A stretch of DNA of 64,000 nt from Acrasis kona. Lineage: Eukaryota; Heterolobosea; Eutetramitea; Acrasida; Acrasidae. Below the pieces are notes generated by a model. The model did no database searches and was not told the DNA's origin. It saw nothing but the letters and a program-made list of their open reading frames with translations. A program made the translations under genes and the position numbers. The stretch lies in the NCBI GenBank assembly GCA_026419775.2, contig JAOPGA020000108.1, positions 62,001 through 126,000 of the forward strand. Direction: 5' to 3'. Within the stretch, counting starts at the first letter, position 1. Every line of letters starts with the position of its first letter. Below are positions 23,796 to 36,031 of this stretch, piece by piece.

Positions 23796-24782
23796 TTATT
23801 GTTGAATAACATGTTGTTGGCTCATTCTTTGTTGCTCCAAAGATTGTTGAATGTTATTGAATGTCTCTTGTTGTTCGGCTGCCAATTGTGACTGACTTTG
23901 TTCAACTTGAAGTGGTGAAGTGACATTATCGGTTGGTAGAACGGTTTGGTTTTGTGACATGCTGTGTAGGGCTTGGCGATACTTCAATAAACACGCCACA
24001 ATAAGAATGATTAGGATAAAACCAAAGAGAACCGGACTCATGAAATAGTGGATGTGGTTATAAGAGATAATAAACAATACTGTTGATATAATAGTAGCGC
24101 TGATGATTGTCGCCTTGTGGAACTCGCTCATTCTCTGGTCGGAGTGCTTCAAATACGTTGAGTATACATCAAAAGCAATGACACCAGCTACGACCATCAT
24201 GAATGGGGTAGTGGTTTGTACTCCAACAAACGCATATAGGGCAACACCACATACGATATAATACAGGGCATAGTTCCATAACCTTGGATGGTTGTTTTGG
24301 ATGAACTCGCTTTCCTTGATGTACTTGCTTCCACAAGTCAATCCAAAGAGTGTACCAGGAATTATATATAAGGGGAAATAGTCAAGGAACCATACGCTCA
24401 AAAACATACAAAATATAACTGACCACAAGCCGATGTGATAGTTACTTAATGCTTTCACAAAGCTCTCGAAGAACCTTCTGGTGTTGCGTGGTGCCTCAGG
24501 TTGTGCAATTGGAGCTGGGTTAGGATCGGCTTGAGCATATACTGGTTGTGGGTAGATGTTTTGTTGTTGATTCATATACATAGGGTTTTGGACGTATGGT
24601 TGCTGGTTGAAAACTGGTTGGGGTAATTGATATGGTTGTTGCACTGGAGCATTTGGGTTGTTTAGTTGCAAATCGGCAGGTTGGTGATACACTTGATGTT
24701 GCTGCTCACCATATGGTTGGTATGGATTAACAACTGGATGTTGTTGTTGCTGCTGGTTCAAATTATCCTCGTATACTCCCAT
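23796..24782 (-). CDS. Gln-rich N-terminus, multi-pass membrane protein
   Basis: 328 residues from the ATG at 24782 (MGVYEDN). The codon at the far 5' end of the open frame is TTG, so I did not use it. The first ~100 residues are low complexity, rich in Gln, Pro, Asn and Tyr (QQQQQHP, QPYQLPQPV). Six or so hydrophobic segments follow, with polar loops containing SKYIKESEF and KHSDQRMSEFHK. A C-terminal Gln-rich tail closes the protein. A poly-Gln/Pro tail on a multi-pass protein suggests a trafficking or scaffold role, but there is no recognised domain. The stop TAA is inside CAATAAAC. Confidence 0.7.
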   Translation of the reverse strand: MGVYEDNLNQQQQQHPVVNPYQPYGEQQHQVYHQPADLQLNNPNAPVQQPYQLPQPVFNQQPYVQNPMYMNQQQNIYPQPVYAQADPNPAPIAQPEAPRNTRRFFESFVKALSNYHIGLWSVIFCMFLSVWFLDYFPLYIIPGTLFGLTCGSKYIKESEFIQNNHPRLWNYALYYIVCGVALYAFVGVQTTTPFMMVVAGVIAFDVYSTYLKHSDQRMSEFHKATIISATIISTVLFIISYNHIHYFMSPVLFGFILIILIVACLLKYRQALHSMSQNQTVLPTDNVTSPLQVEQSQSQLAAEQQETFNNIQQSLEQQRMSQQHVIQQ

Positions 24783-25428
24783 CTCTTTTGTTTTTCTAAT
24801 CGTTTGATATGAATACGTATTACGTTTAAATTGAGTATTCAATTAGAAGGTTATAAAAATAGTCCTATCCCGCACCAACAGAATTGATTAAATTTTATTA
24901 TAAAAAAGGACAAGAACAACCTTAAGGGACGTGATTGTAGTTTGAATGCTCCAATCCACATCATTTTACACCATTTGAAAAGACCTTCATATAATATGTG
25001 GACTTAAATTAGCCTAAAACAATGCATTAAGGTTGTTGTATTAGCATGTGGATATAAATAATGGTGACGATTGTTCATTTGCCCTCTTATGAACCAGTGA
25101 CTGTAAAAGCTTTTTTGTAGGGTTCAGGTACGAATGGGAATGCGATAAATGAACCAGAAGGTCGGTGAAAATTTCAAGACGAAGATAGATTAACATAACT
25201 CCGTACAAAAGAGGAGTTAAACGACTACAACATTTGCCAATAAATTAAGGAACTGTGTTAATAATGTATTTTGAAAGAAACAAACCAGAATGTCGACTGA
25301 AACTACAACTCGTCTGTCTGGAAAAAACAAAACTTGACGGGCATGTCATCGAAGAATTTCAACGAAAAAAAGTCTAAACTTATATGTGATTTATATAAAC
25401 TCTATATAGAATATCAATTTTTCTCTAA
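24783..25428. other. Spacer upstream of the tRNA gene
   Basis: AT-rich DNA with no frame above noise on either strand. It contains the divergent 5' flank of the Gln-rich membrane gene and the upstream region of tRNA-Trp. I see nothing else in it. Confidence 0.5.
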
Positions 25429-25513
25429 GGGGCTTTAGCTCAGAATCATTGAGTATTGGTAGAGCATCTGACTCCAGATCAGCAGGTCGGGCGTTCGACT
25501 CGCTCAAGCCTCA
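25429..25513 (+). tRNA. tRNA-Trp (CCA anticodon) with D-loop insertion
   Basis: The 85-nt cloverleaf can be drawn by hand. The acceptor stem GGGGCTT pairs with AAGCCTC (one G-U), and the D stem is GCTC/GAGC. The anticodon arm CTGA-CTCCAGA-TCAG has anticodon CCA. The T arm is GGGCG-TTCGACT-CGCTC, followed by discriminator A. A T6 run directly follows, fitting RNA polymerase III termination. The D loop is 20 nt long; removing 12 nt (AATCATTGAGTA) leaves the standard AGTTGGTA. The insertion would have to be spliced out or tolerated. If it is neither, this is a tRNA pseudogene. Confidence 0.85.
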
Positions 25514-25927
25514 TTTTTTAAATTATTCTAATTTTCAGTTATGCCACTATTTATAACAGGTAATGAGTTCTAAGTTGTACAGACATAATTCGCGCATTTT
25601 TTTGCTCGGATTATTGCGATGGTGCAACTCTCTACAGACTATGTAACTTTGTTGACTAATTTTTCATCTCTTTTCTTATGTTATCAAAAACAATTACTAT
25701 TGGTGCAATTTCGTATTTAATGATGATGGAAAGGTTGTTACAAGACGCGACACACCTTCCGCCGAAACAACTAGAATGGGAGTGTCGGAGAAAAGCCGAG
25801 ACGGACAGGAGATTAATAGCTGCACAATATTGCACTTCATGATTGTTAAATAAACAAGCAAAGCAATTGTTGCTACCTTTGTTACATAATCCAAACCTAT
25901 ACTTTTTACAAGCACTAGTACACTAAA
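25514..25927. other. Spacer between tRNA-Trp and the P450
   Basis: No supported gene. The first bases are the T-run terminator of the tRNA; the rest is the 5' flank of the P450. Confidence 0.5.
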
Positions 25928-27490
25928 ATGTTGATGCAATGCGCAGAAGTTGTTGTGTTGGCCATGATCTTTATAATGGTGGTCATACTCGGCAAAACAT
26001 ATCTGGGGTATTTGAAATGTGTGAAAATGCTGTCCCATATCCCAGGAGTTAACCAATTTGTTCCCATAGATCTGATAAAAGCAGACTCCTTTTTATCTAG
26101 ACTCTTTTACTCTCAGCACTATGTACTCTATTCCAACGCTGTGGAAATGAAGGAGAAATTTGGTCCAGTCTATAAAGTTGCTCAAGCTTCGATGCTTGGA
26201 CAGATTTTTATTCACGACTCTGATTTTGGAAAGTTGGTAGCGACCAAAGGTGCGAAAATGTTCAAAAAAGATTCAATCCTAAACGATGGTTTCCATGCTT
26301 TGTTTGGGGACCACAGCATCTTTACAACAAATGACGAGGTTGTATGGAAGAGACACCGTTCTATGCTGAACCCAGCGTTCACAGATGAAAAGCTACAAAA
26401 CAATGTTGTGAAAGAGACCAATAAGACGCTTTCAGAATTATTCAAGAGCATCAGCCAGCAAAGTATTCGTGATGTGGGAGATGACATGTCCAACCTTACA
26501 TTAGATATTATAGGGCGTGCTGGATTTGGATATGAGTTTGGTTGCACAAATAAATCAAACAGTACCAACGGCAACTCTCTGTCAGATAGCACAAAAACCA
26601 TCCTCAGCAACCTTATTTTCTTCTTAGTGTCACCGTATCAAACATTCAGCGAAAAGACCCTTTCAAGCATAACTCCCATTAAATCTCTTTTTAAAAGCAG
26701 GGATGTGTTCATTGATGAAATAACAAACATTATCAAGAAGAGGAGGAGAGAGGATGCACCAAACGAAAATGACATTCTCAGCTTGTTACTTCGGGGCACT
26801 GGATCAGATTCAAACGATGCCATGCTTGATCGCGAACTTGTAAATAACTGTTTTATAATGATCGTCGCTGGACACGAAGTAAGATGAAACATTACATGTA
26901 TTACTAATTTTTTACAGACCACTTCGCACGCACTCACATTCTCTTTATACCTTCTCGCTAAACATGAAGAAATCCAAGAGCAAGTTTACGACTCCATCAA
27001 GGACAAAATACCAGATCACAACACAAGAGAGCTCACTTACGAGGACTACGAAGAGAAATTAACACACGTACATCACGTATTCGACGAATCACTACGTCTC
27101 TATCCCGTCGCAGTCGGTACCAATAGAGAGTTGACTTGTGACGTTGACTTTAAAGGATATCGTCTGCCAAAAGGTTCGTTGCTTTTGTTCAACTGGTACA
27201 CAGAGTTTATGGACGAAAAGAACTTTTATAGACCAGAGGAATTCATTCCATCTCGATGGGGTGAAGAGGGCTCTGATAACAAACGACATTTCATGTACAT
27301 TCCTTTTGGGATTGGAAACAGATCATGCATCGGAAAAAAGTTTGCAAAAATTGAAGCCGTTTTGTCGCTTGCAAGTATCATGAGCAAGTATAAAGTAACA
27401 TTTAGGGACCCAAATGCAAAACTTCATCCCATTCAGGATTTTACTCTTCGGTCTGGAGAGGTGTATCTAAAGTTTACTGAGAGACAATAA
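25928..27490 (+). CDS. Cytochrome P450 monooxygenase
   Basis: Exons 25928-26878 and 26918-27490 with a 39-nt intron give 507 residues. An N-terminal helix (VVVLAMIFIMVVIL) anchors the enzyme in the ER membrane. The I-helix oxygen-binding motif AGHETT is assembled exactly across the splice junction, which confirms the intron. The K-helix ExxR is ESLR, followed by a PEEFIPSRW (PERF-type) segment. The heme loop is FGIGNRSCIGKKFA with Cys as the fifth heme ligand. The overall style is CYP4/CYP3-like microsomal, fitting hydroxylation of fatty acids, sterols or xenobiotics. The substrate cannot be told. The stop TAA is in CAATAAAT. Confidence 0.95.
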
Positions 27491-27745
27491 ATTTTTTTCA
27501 CTGGTTGACTACTCTTTTGTTGTTCGGACATGAATATGAATCGATCCGTATAGAGCCCTACCAACTATCGTGTTGCTGTAGTTCTTTGTGCATATCAAAC
27601 GCTAATGTGGTGGTAAGGCCAATCTTCCATTTGGCACTGCTCTATTTCATGATAACCTTAATTGTAAGACCTCCGCCGGACGATATTCCGCTGTAGGGGG
27701 AACTATTTAGAAGAACAACTGTTACATTTTCGCTCGCAAATAAAA

Positions 27746-30700
27746 ATGGGGTGTCTGCCCTCGAAGAATAGGGTGTATGCAGTGACTCCCAATAAATATA
27801 TTGTAGATGCCGTAGATAACAATACAATCTTGGAGTCTGACGAGAAGATAGTTCGATATGTTATATCTGATGGAATCGATTATGACGAAGCAACGCTTTT
27901 GAGCGAGCTTGCTAGTTTCGTACCCCATGCTCTGCTTGAAAAAATTACTTCGTCCCCAAATACTAAAACCGTGGAACCAGAAGTCGAGGTGAGAACAGGG
28001 TCTGTACTTTTTGTGGACGTATCAGGATTTACTGCACTTACGGAGGTAAGTGTTACATAACAAAATAATATTCATTGCTTAGGCATTAGCAAAAGAAAAA
28101 GATGGTGCAGACCAACTTACAAAGTACATCAACCAATACTTCTCTCTCATAGTAAATTTTGTACAAGGGAAAGGTGGTGACATTGAAAGATTTGTCGGTA
28201 ACTAATTTTCTCTTCAAAGAATTTTTAACACAAATAGGTGACGCCATTGTTTGTGTATTCTGCAATCACAACGGTAGAACAGAATCTCTACCAAAGTTAA
28301 CGCGAAGAGCTATCGAGTGTGGACTTGCAATTCAACAATCACACATTAATCACTTTGCTGTTAACAAGGATGTCACTCTCACAGTGCACTGTGCAGTATC
28401 CTCCGGTACTTTATTCACATACCATCTAGGAGGACATTTAGGAGAGTGGAGAAGGACAACAACTGGGTCCACAATACAAAAACTATCTTCTGCTTTGTCG
28501 GGCAGTCACTCGGGCGACCTCGTAATCGCAAAGGTACGATTATTACATTCGATTCATTAAATCAAAACAGGAAACTTACGATAAATACGTGAGGAAATAC
28601 TTCAAGACGACAAGAATCGAAAACACAGGAGATTACCTCCTGAAGGGTGTCATTAAAAATTTAAAAAATAATTCACCGCTCAAGACCGTTACCATAAGAA
28701 AAAAAGACAGGGAATCATTACTGGAGTTTGTGGATCGCACGGTATCCAATAAAATTGTATCGGGTCGCTCTAATTGGATTTCGTCCATTAAAAACGTGTC
28801 CATTATTTTCGTGACAATGTCCGAATCGTCGATATCGAATACACCAGAGGCCTTGAAGAAATCCACTAGAGATTACCACACCATGATAAACTCTGCTCAA
28901 TCTCTACTCACAGAAATGGATGGTTGTATCGCTAACTTCGTATCAGATGAAAAAGGATCCATACTAATCATGGCAGTAAGAAACATTGATTTGGAACGCT
29001 AGCTAAATAACAATAGTTTGGTCATCCCACAGCTCATAGAAACGATCCTTTTAGAGCTGTTAAAGTTGCAGTGGAATTCACATCGTTACTTACGCAGAGC
29101 AATATTAGTTTTGGAGTTGGCGTAACTCAAGGTAGTTGCTTCGTAGGAGCGGTAGGATCGCCGCAAAGGCAGGACTTTACATTTATGGGAGGTATGTTGT
29201 ACACATTTAACTATAATCATTAATATATAAAGATGCCGTCAATCTAGCTGCGCGTCTAGCAAAAGTTGGTTTAGAGAACAACACAATACTATGTGACGAC
29301 CCAACGTATGTGTCATGTAAAGCATCGATTCAGGCCAAGGAACTATCTCCTATTCTAGTAAAGGGCAAAAAGGAACCAATAAAAATCTGTCAAGTCGCTG
29401 GTCTAATGGAGGAGGCCGAACGTATGAAAGTAACCGAGGGTTCATCAATCAATTCAGATTCGAGTCTAGTCTTATTTGGAAGAGATAAAGAAAGCGAATT
29501 GGTTCTTTCCAAGGCTCAATTCATGAATAAAAAACCAACTGCAGTAGGAGATAGAGCCTACCTTGTTCTTATCAAATCTACAGCTGGCGTAGGTAAAACT
29601 TCCTTTTTGAAAAAGGCGATGCAGGATGCTGGTTATCTAGGAGGTTTCGTGACCCACCAGCAACTACAAGATACCGAAATCAATACTCCGTTCTTCTCTT
29701 TTAAATCTTTCCTTTCGAATTTTTATAGTTTGAAAATGGCCATTAAAGATAATGAAAAGAATATTTTGGTCATTATGACTGATCCAAAGTACAGAAATTT
29801 GGAAAAGTTATTGGACGAGGATGTGAAAAGAGATATGATTATGGAACAGTTAACGCCCGAACAAGTTCCATATAAATCATTGGTTAATGGTCTATTAGGT
29901 GTTTCGTTTGATGGTTCGAAAGAAGTAGATCAGCTGGATAATCAACAAAGAGTAAACAAGACTGTAGAGATTATACACACTCTATTAAATTATACATATC
30001 GAAGCAGCACAATGATGCACCCAGCAAAATGGAATCTATACTTTGATGATATACATAACAGTAAGTAGATTTGAATTTTGAATTTTTTACACATGTAGTG
30101 GATGAATATACTCTGCGGTTGTTACATGCTCAATTAACGGATGTTCAAGGTCCCGATATGACTCCATGGGACTGTGGTTGTTGTTTTACCGTATGTACAG
30201 TTTCAACCGAAGTATTAGCAAAGGGAAAGAACCCTGCTTTGGCTCTTTTTGAGGAAAGAGCAGATGTCATTATCGAATTAGATAAAATGACGAAGAAAGA
30301 TGTAGAACATATTATTTTGAAATCTTTCCAACATCCAACTGCTACTTCTGTTCATTCTTCTGTATTAGATTTTATATACTCAAAAAGTCATGATGGTGTT
30401 CCTCAGATTGTTGTTTTAGCCACTCAATACTTGAAGGAAAAGAATTTACTTACTTGTGGTGGAGGTGTAATCATACCATCCGATAGCATGTCTCTTGTTG
30501 ACGTTGACATTCCGTCATCTGCATCCGCTCTCATTTTACAAAAAATTGATCTACTTGATGCAGATTCCAACTTGGTCATTAAAATAGCCTCAGTTCTCGG
30601 AAGGCACTTTAATTTCAAGTTACTATTCGAAATATTCCCAGATGATTTAAAGAACGTCAAGAACGAACTACGAAATATACTTGATGGTGTACTCACATCT

Positions 30701-32482
30701 CAAGACTTGTTAAAAAAGATGGACATCGAGGGACCTTGTGGTGGTGAGACATATCAATTTATTGATCCTGTTGTTCAAGAGCGTGCTTATTCAATGTTGG
30801 TAAAATCACAAAAGCTCTCTCTACATAGAAAAGCGGCCCAGCATCTAGTTACCATGAGCACTTGTCCAAAAGCGATTGCAAAAGAAAACCTAACAGAGCA
30901 ACAAATACTGAACACTAATGAAATCATTTCTCATCATTATTGCTCTGGATATGATGGTTTCGAAATGCCAATCTCCGAAGGAAGCAGTAGTGTTGGGTAC
31001 TTTGAACAGAAGTTATCTGTGATAGAGGACATTAAAATTGGACTCAAATGTACAAACAAAGTAATAGAAAACTACATCTCTCTCGACCAAACCTACAATA
31101 TATTTAACAGCATCAAAAATTACCTCTCTCTATTAGATTTGTGTGTGAAATTAATTGGTGATGTTTCTTCGTCAGATGCAAATAAGATGAAGGATGAACT
31201 TTTGCTTGACAAAATGACCATGATACATAAACAATTCAAAATGTGCGGTATGCAGATGCCATCGGTGGCAGATAACTTGAAAGAAGCTACCAATATTTGT
31301 AGACAATTATGTCCTATAAACCATCCGCTCTACTTCCCTCTGATATCTCAAGATTGGTGGGTTAATAAATGGATTAGAACTTCTGATTTAAGTATGGATG
31401 GCATCACGGAGATGATGAACGTTGCCGAGAAGACTGGAGACATAAGCGATCTTCAATTTAGTTACATGGCTAGCGTGATGACTAACTTTGGATTGGGCAA
31501 TTATGAAATATGCTCCAAACACATTGTGAAGTCTTTGGAGTACTATTCGATTGACCCTGAGAAGATTAGTCGTCAAGCAGTTGCGAGCTACGGCGCAGAC
31601 TTTTATTCAATGCTACTCAATTTTGGATCAAGAATTCATCTAATGATGGGTAATTTCAGGACGGCCAATTCTTTCACGAGCAGCGTGAGTAAATTTATGC
31701 GTATCAACAATGATAGCGAGAGAGCGCTTGCTGTAGCTCTTACCTTCCGCTGCTTTATTCCCGCAATGTCATTTGATATGGTAGAGTTAGAGCGCCGTAT
31801 TCAAAAAAGTAACGAGTATCTGGAAAAGTTTGGGCACAAGTACACGCAATTCTTGTTACAGAATATCGTCTATACCTCTCTATTGAAAACATACAAAATA
31901 TATAAGAATAGAGCATCAGATGGCTCGAAGGAACAAGATTACATCAGTTTATACAATGACGCTGATAACGTAGTCGATAAACTGATAAAGTCACCTGTAC
32001 CTCCAAACATGATATTCCCACACATGATGGTGCAGATGATCTTGATGAGAATGAAGTTGTATGGATTCAATTCAGAGCTCAAGGAAAAAGGTCTCAACAT
32101 GTGCGATTTCATTTTAGCTCAAAATACCTGTAACATTAATGTCGACTCTTATCGCTTAAAGGCAGAAATCTTGATGGTTGAAGGTAATCTTGAGGATAAA
32201 TCCAAGATGAAGCAGATTGATGATTTATTGAGTGAGGGTTTACTGATTGCTTCAAAACAAAAATCAAAGTTGTTGGAACTAAGAATACATGAGTGCAGAG
32301 TACGTCTAAATCCTACAAAGAAAAACGTTCAAGCCTTGGAGCAATTCTATCAATTAGGATTCGAATCTTCACAAATCATTCCTGATATGGAGGATTTCAT
32401 TAATGCCAGAAAAACACTAGAAAAATACCAAAGTAACTTTAGTAATAATAAGATGAAAAACTATGCAAGTAGTCTCAAATAA
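27746..32482 (+). CDS. ADCY10-like adenylyl cyclase with N-terminal acylation motif
   Basis: Seven exons (27746-28045, 28083-28197, 28238-28533, 28571-28975, 29017-29191, 29233-30060, 30099-32482), with introns of 37-41 nt, give 1,500 residues. This matches the soluble adenylyl cyclase layout: two class III cyclase domains, a P-loop NTPase and a long helical repeat region. C1 keeps both metal-binding Asp residues (VLFVDVSGFTALTE and VGDAIVCVF). C2 (VSIIFVTMSESS ... GDAVNLAAR) lacks the first. The NTPase has Walker A STAGVGKTSF near residue 550. The family makes cAMP and is bicarbonate/calcium-responsive in animals. Unlike animal sAC, it starts with MGC, fitting myristoylation plus palmitoylation, so it may be membrane-tethered. 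Its last exon is partly duplicated 4 kb downstream. Confidence 0.9.
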
Positions 32483-32811
32483 GCGTCTTTGTTCAGTGCT
32501 ATATAGATGTTACCATCATTGATGGGTGTAAATTGTAATACTATTAAAAAAAATTTAATATTCTTTGTTCAGCTACATTGTATTCAGATTTAGTCGCAGT
32601 TACTCTATGTTATTAAAAAATATATTCAGGTACAAAATAATAATTCTCCCTTTTTCGTTGTTGAGCTTCGTTCTTGCTTGTGTTATCAGAATTCTTTTGA
32701 TGAAACTGGTGATTGAATTCATTCCTTTGATGGGGTCAACATCGAGTTATAGTTATAAGAAATTTATTGATAAATTAATTGACTGAAGTGCTCGTCTAGT
32801 GATCAAACAAG
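31945..32811 (+). repeat. Parent copy (A) of the duplicated adenylyl cyclase 3' end
   Basis: Covers the last ~540 bp of the cyclase coding region plus ~330 bp of 3' flank. Long blocks recur at 36281-36782 with only scattered differences. This copy retains the full reading frame. Confidence 0.93.
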
Positions 32812-35555
32812 TAATAAATTTCCGCAGAGAAAGAGATCTATTTTACCGAAGGATTTGCATCGCTTGCTGCTTCCCTAGAGTTTCTTACCCTGGGGAATTC
32901 TGAAATCCCTTGGTGAACTGCCTTGGGGAATGCAATGTCATTAGGTGTCTTGCCTAAGGATGACCGGATGAAAGATCGCACGTCAGAGGGTTAATTAATT
33001 AGGCAATAATTTTTGTAAGAATGAACTCCACTCAGAACAATGATGACGTTGAATTCACACAAGATGAAGCTTTGCTTTTGAACGATGATGACGTTCAACT
33101 CCCATGCAATGCGGAAGACACAAATTCGACTCNACCTGTATTCAAAGATAGAGAAGAAATTATCATTTATATTCTGTGTCTTTTGGTCCAAGACTTCCAG
33201 AGCCTGAAGTCCCAAGGGCCTGATGTTTCAAGACAGAATCGATCTGCGATTGTGTTGGACCAGCTATACGGCACTGGAAAGACTTATCTTGGGCATAATC
33301 TACTTGGAATAAATGGCATTGATAGATTAAAAACCCAATTCCTCCAACAATACCCAGAGTACAAAGAAGAAATTGAACGACTACAAAAATCGACAGTGAT
33401 CAACATTTCGGCCCCCCCAATATACAAACACAGAAAGAAGTTCAGATATATGTGTTTGAAAAGATTCAGTTTGCTCTTAATGTCGGAGAACTTACCACAT
33501 ATGGCAACCTTGCGAGATTAAAAGATCAAACAATTTTTGTCTTCGTAGATGAGGTCAGTCATTCCAAAGAGAAAACGTTTGCATACAAAACAACTTTGAA
33601 CGCTATCGCCGAACAAGCAATAACATATAATTGCATGTTTACATTTGTTATTGCAGGAAGACAAACGTTTGCAAAGGAGGCAGTGATGGGGTCTCCCTAT
33701 AAAACTGATATTATTACCATCCCCACACTTCCAGAGACTGCGTCAGACGAACTTGTGGATGAATTGCTCGCTGAGCACAAAGAAGTAGAATTGGTCGATG
33801 TACAACACTTCAAACGTCTGCTCTATCAAAACTCGCATGGGATTGGTCGCTTTGTGAACAAAGTTTTCAATTGTTTTAATTACATTAAAAAAGCCGCCCG
33901 GAACAAATATGGAGCCAACAAAAAGTTTATTCTCGGTACGCAGCAAGTAGATGCTTTTTTGAACAGGACGATACTTCCTTGCTTCCAAAGAATGACAGAG
34001 TACTCGATCGATCATTTGGACGAAAACAAAATGCATGCGTTCTTAACGGTACTTGGTTTCGCAGTGAACAATGTATCATTCCACATTAATGACACCAACA
34101 TCTACAAGAATGGAGAGAAAACTTTTAGTATGTTGGACGCTCTCAAGTTCGTTCCCTTCTATCACACTAATGAAGATGGAAAATCCAGAATCGTATCCTG
34201 TAAATATGTTTGGGAGGCCTTGAACTTATTCATGGGTGTACATCCTGGACTGTTTGGGACCAGAATTTTTAAAATAAATCAACAAGCTTGTCCAGTGATA
34301 GATAGCGCCGAGCTTTTGGAACAGGTAACCTCCGCTAGACTCATTTAAAAAATTGATTTGGTCTATAAATCTGGTACTCATCAAAGTAGGAGCAGTTTGT
34401 TTCCTTTCTTGTCGAATACCTTTTCCGATAAGATTGTTGATAAAGGCAAATATCCAGTTTACCTGGCTCCCAAAGTCACGAATATTGGAGCTTCACTACC
34501 AGCGGCCGTCAGATTAGATGAAATTAATAATATTGCGACGGTGAAAACAAAAGAGTTTCCGAAGCTAATAAACCTGTCCCAAGGAGATTGTCATTTGCAG
34601 ATGCGTGATAAATCGAACAGTAGTGATCTATATCAATGTATCAAGCAGGAAAAAGTACTAGAGGGTTATGAGTGCAAGTCGGGCAAACAGGTGATTACTT
34701 TCGGGAGCTTGCATGAGCACTTGATCAAGTTGAACGCTCCAGAAGGATGTAAGTCTATTATGATCATGGTCGCGATGACATTGAGTAACAGTTTGAAAGA
34801 AATGTGCAGTAAAGGCGGTAGCATGCTTTTTGTTGAGGGAACTTACTACAAAGCAAATTATAACAAACAGAAGGTACTCCTTGTTGCGGGTGCACCAAAT
34901 ACGAGGCAAGAATCCTACGACGACGTAGCCGAGGAAATTACGGAGCAAAGAATCAAACTAAGAAAAGAGCATCGATGCAGTAAAACAAAAGTACACGATG
35001 ATGGCGAAGCAAGTGAGCCAAATCACGATCAAGATGAGGGGAAGAAAACCAAGGTTGAGAAAGCCAGTGCATCAAAATCACGCCGTACAAAGAAAAATAA
35101 ATCGAACAGCGATACAAAAGATGATCAATCGGTTACGTTCTTATCCTTGATTCAACCTAATGGAGACATTGTCAAATTATCACCCAAGACCATTAAAACT
35201 AGAAGTGCAACATCTTTAAAAGTTAACGAACGTGATTACATTGCACATGGACATGTGAATCTAAATGGATTTGATATAACAACCGAAGACGAACCCGTCA
35301 TGGTGATTCTAAAGGGCAGTCAGATCGTAGTTTTGGGGAGTTTAGCGATCAAGGAGTTTTTGGGTGAAGCGGACTATCAAGATATTGAAAGATTTGGTTC
35401 AGTGGAACAATACGATAAAAAGATGGGGTATATTGGCGATATAAGTCAACGAACCGATTTTGATTTCATTATCAATAGAAGTCAATCGGCCGATAGAAAA
35501 CGAGGTAGAGATGAATATGGAGAACCCAGTGAGTTTGAATCAAAAAGGATAAAGC

Positions 35556-35600
35556 GTAAGTCACACACAACACACAAAAGTACTCAACATGTTATTGTAG
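35556..35600 (+). repeat. Introner-like repeat, copy 1 (45 bp)
   Basis: Begins GTAAGTCACAC, contains TACTCAAC (branch-site-like) and ends TTATTGTAG, followed by TGGGTGGTGG. Size and ends match the local introns. It could instead be a coding repeat (STQHVIVVGGG). Confidence 0.6.
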
Positions 35601-35690
35601 TGGGTGGTGGAGCGAATGAAACAAGTGATATTGAAGCATTACAGAAAAAGAATCAATCGTTGCAACAGCAGTTAGATCTACAAAAGCAAT

Positions 35691-35732
35691 GTAAGTCACA
35701 ACACAACAAAAGTACTCAACACGTTATTGTAG
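35691..35732 (+). repeat. Introner-like repeat, copy 2 (42 bp)
   Basis: Nearly identical to copy 1 apart from a three-base length difference in the CA-rich part and one substitution (ACACGTT). It has the same GTAAGT start, TACTCAAC and GTAG end, and the same TGGGTGGTGG downstream, but unrelated sequence upstream. Confidence 0.6.
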
Positions 35733-36031
35733 TGGGTGGTGGTCAGCTAGTCAGCGTGAGTGCACAGCATGAAGATGGATATTCTATCGATTTTGATATA
35801 GAGTCGTACGAGAAGTTGAAGGCGGAAATGCAGGTACAGATGGGATATCAAATCAAACAATTCTTTTATTTTAAAGTAAACGGGAGTAAAGCAGTGGTCA
35901 ACAATGAGATTACATTCAAAAAGATGGCAAAGTTATACGATCAAAAGGGTATCCAAATTAAAGATAACGCCGTGATGCTGGAAGTGAGTAGACAGGTTGA
36001 TAATTCAGAGCAGCAAGACGTGAGAATGTAG

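Larger units (their letters stand above)
33021..36031 (+). pseudogene. Crinkler-like P-loop NTPase (CR-type effector family), apparently interrupted
   Basis: A ~3-kb island gene with the features of Crinkler-type proteins. A short acidic leader precedes a P-loop NTPase with Walker A YGTGKTYLG and a Walker B-like FVFVDEVSH. A helical ATPase C-half follows, then a region compatible with a restriction-like nuclease fold and a Lys-rich linker. A terminal domain of ubiquitin-like size ends the span. HVIVVGGG, seen twice, recalls the HVLVxxP signature of Crinklers (inference). The frame is interrupted in about two places, and I cannot tell short introns from decay. It is flanked by a duplication of the neighbouring cyclase 3' end, consistent with recent insertion. 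I treat it as a relic of a mobile effector-type family; a relative lies at 51 kb. Confidence 0.55.
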
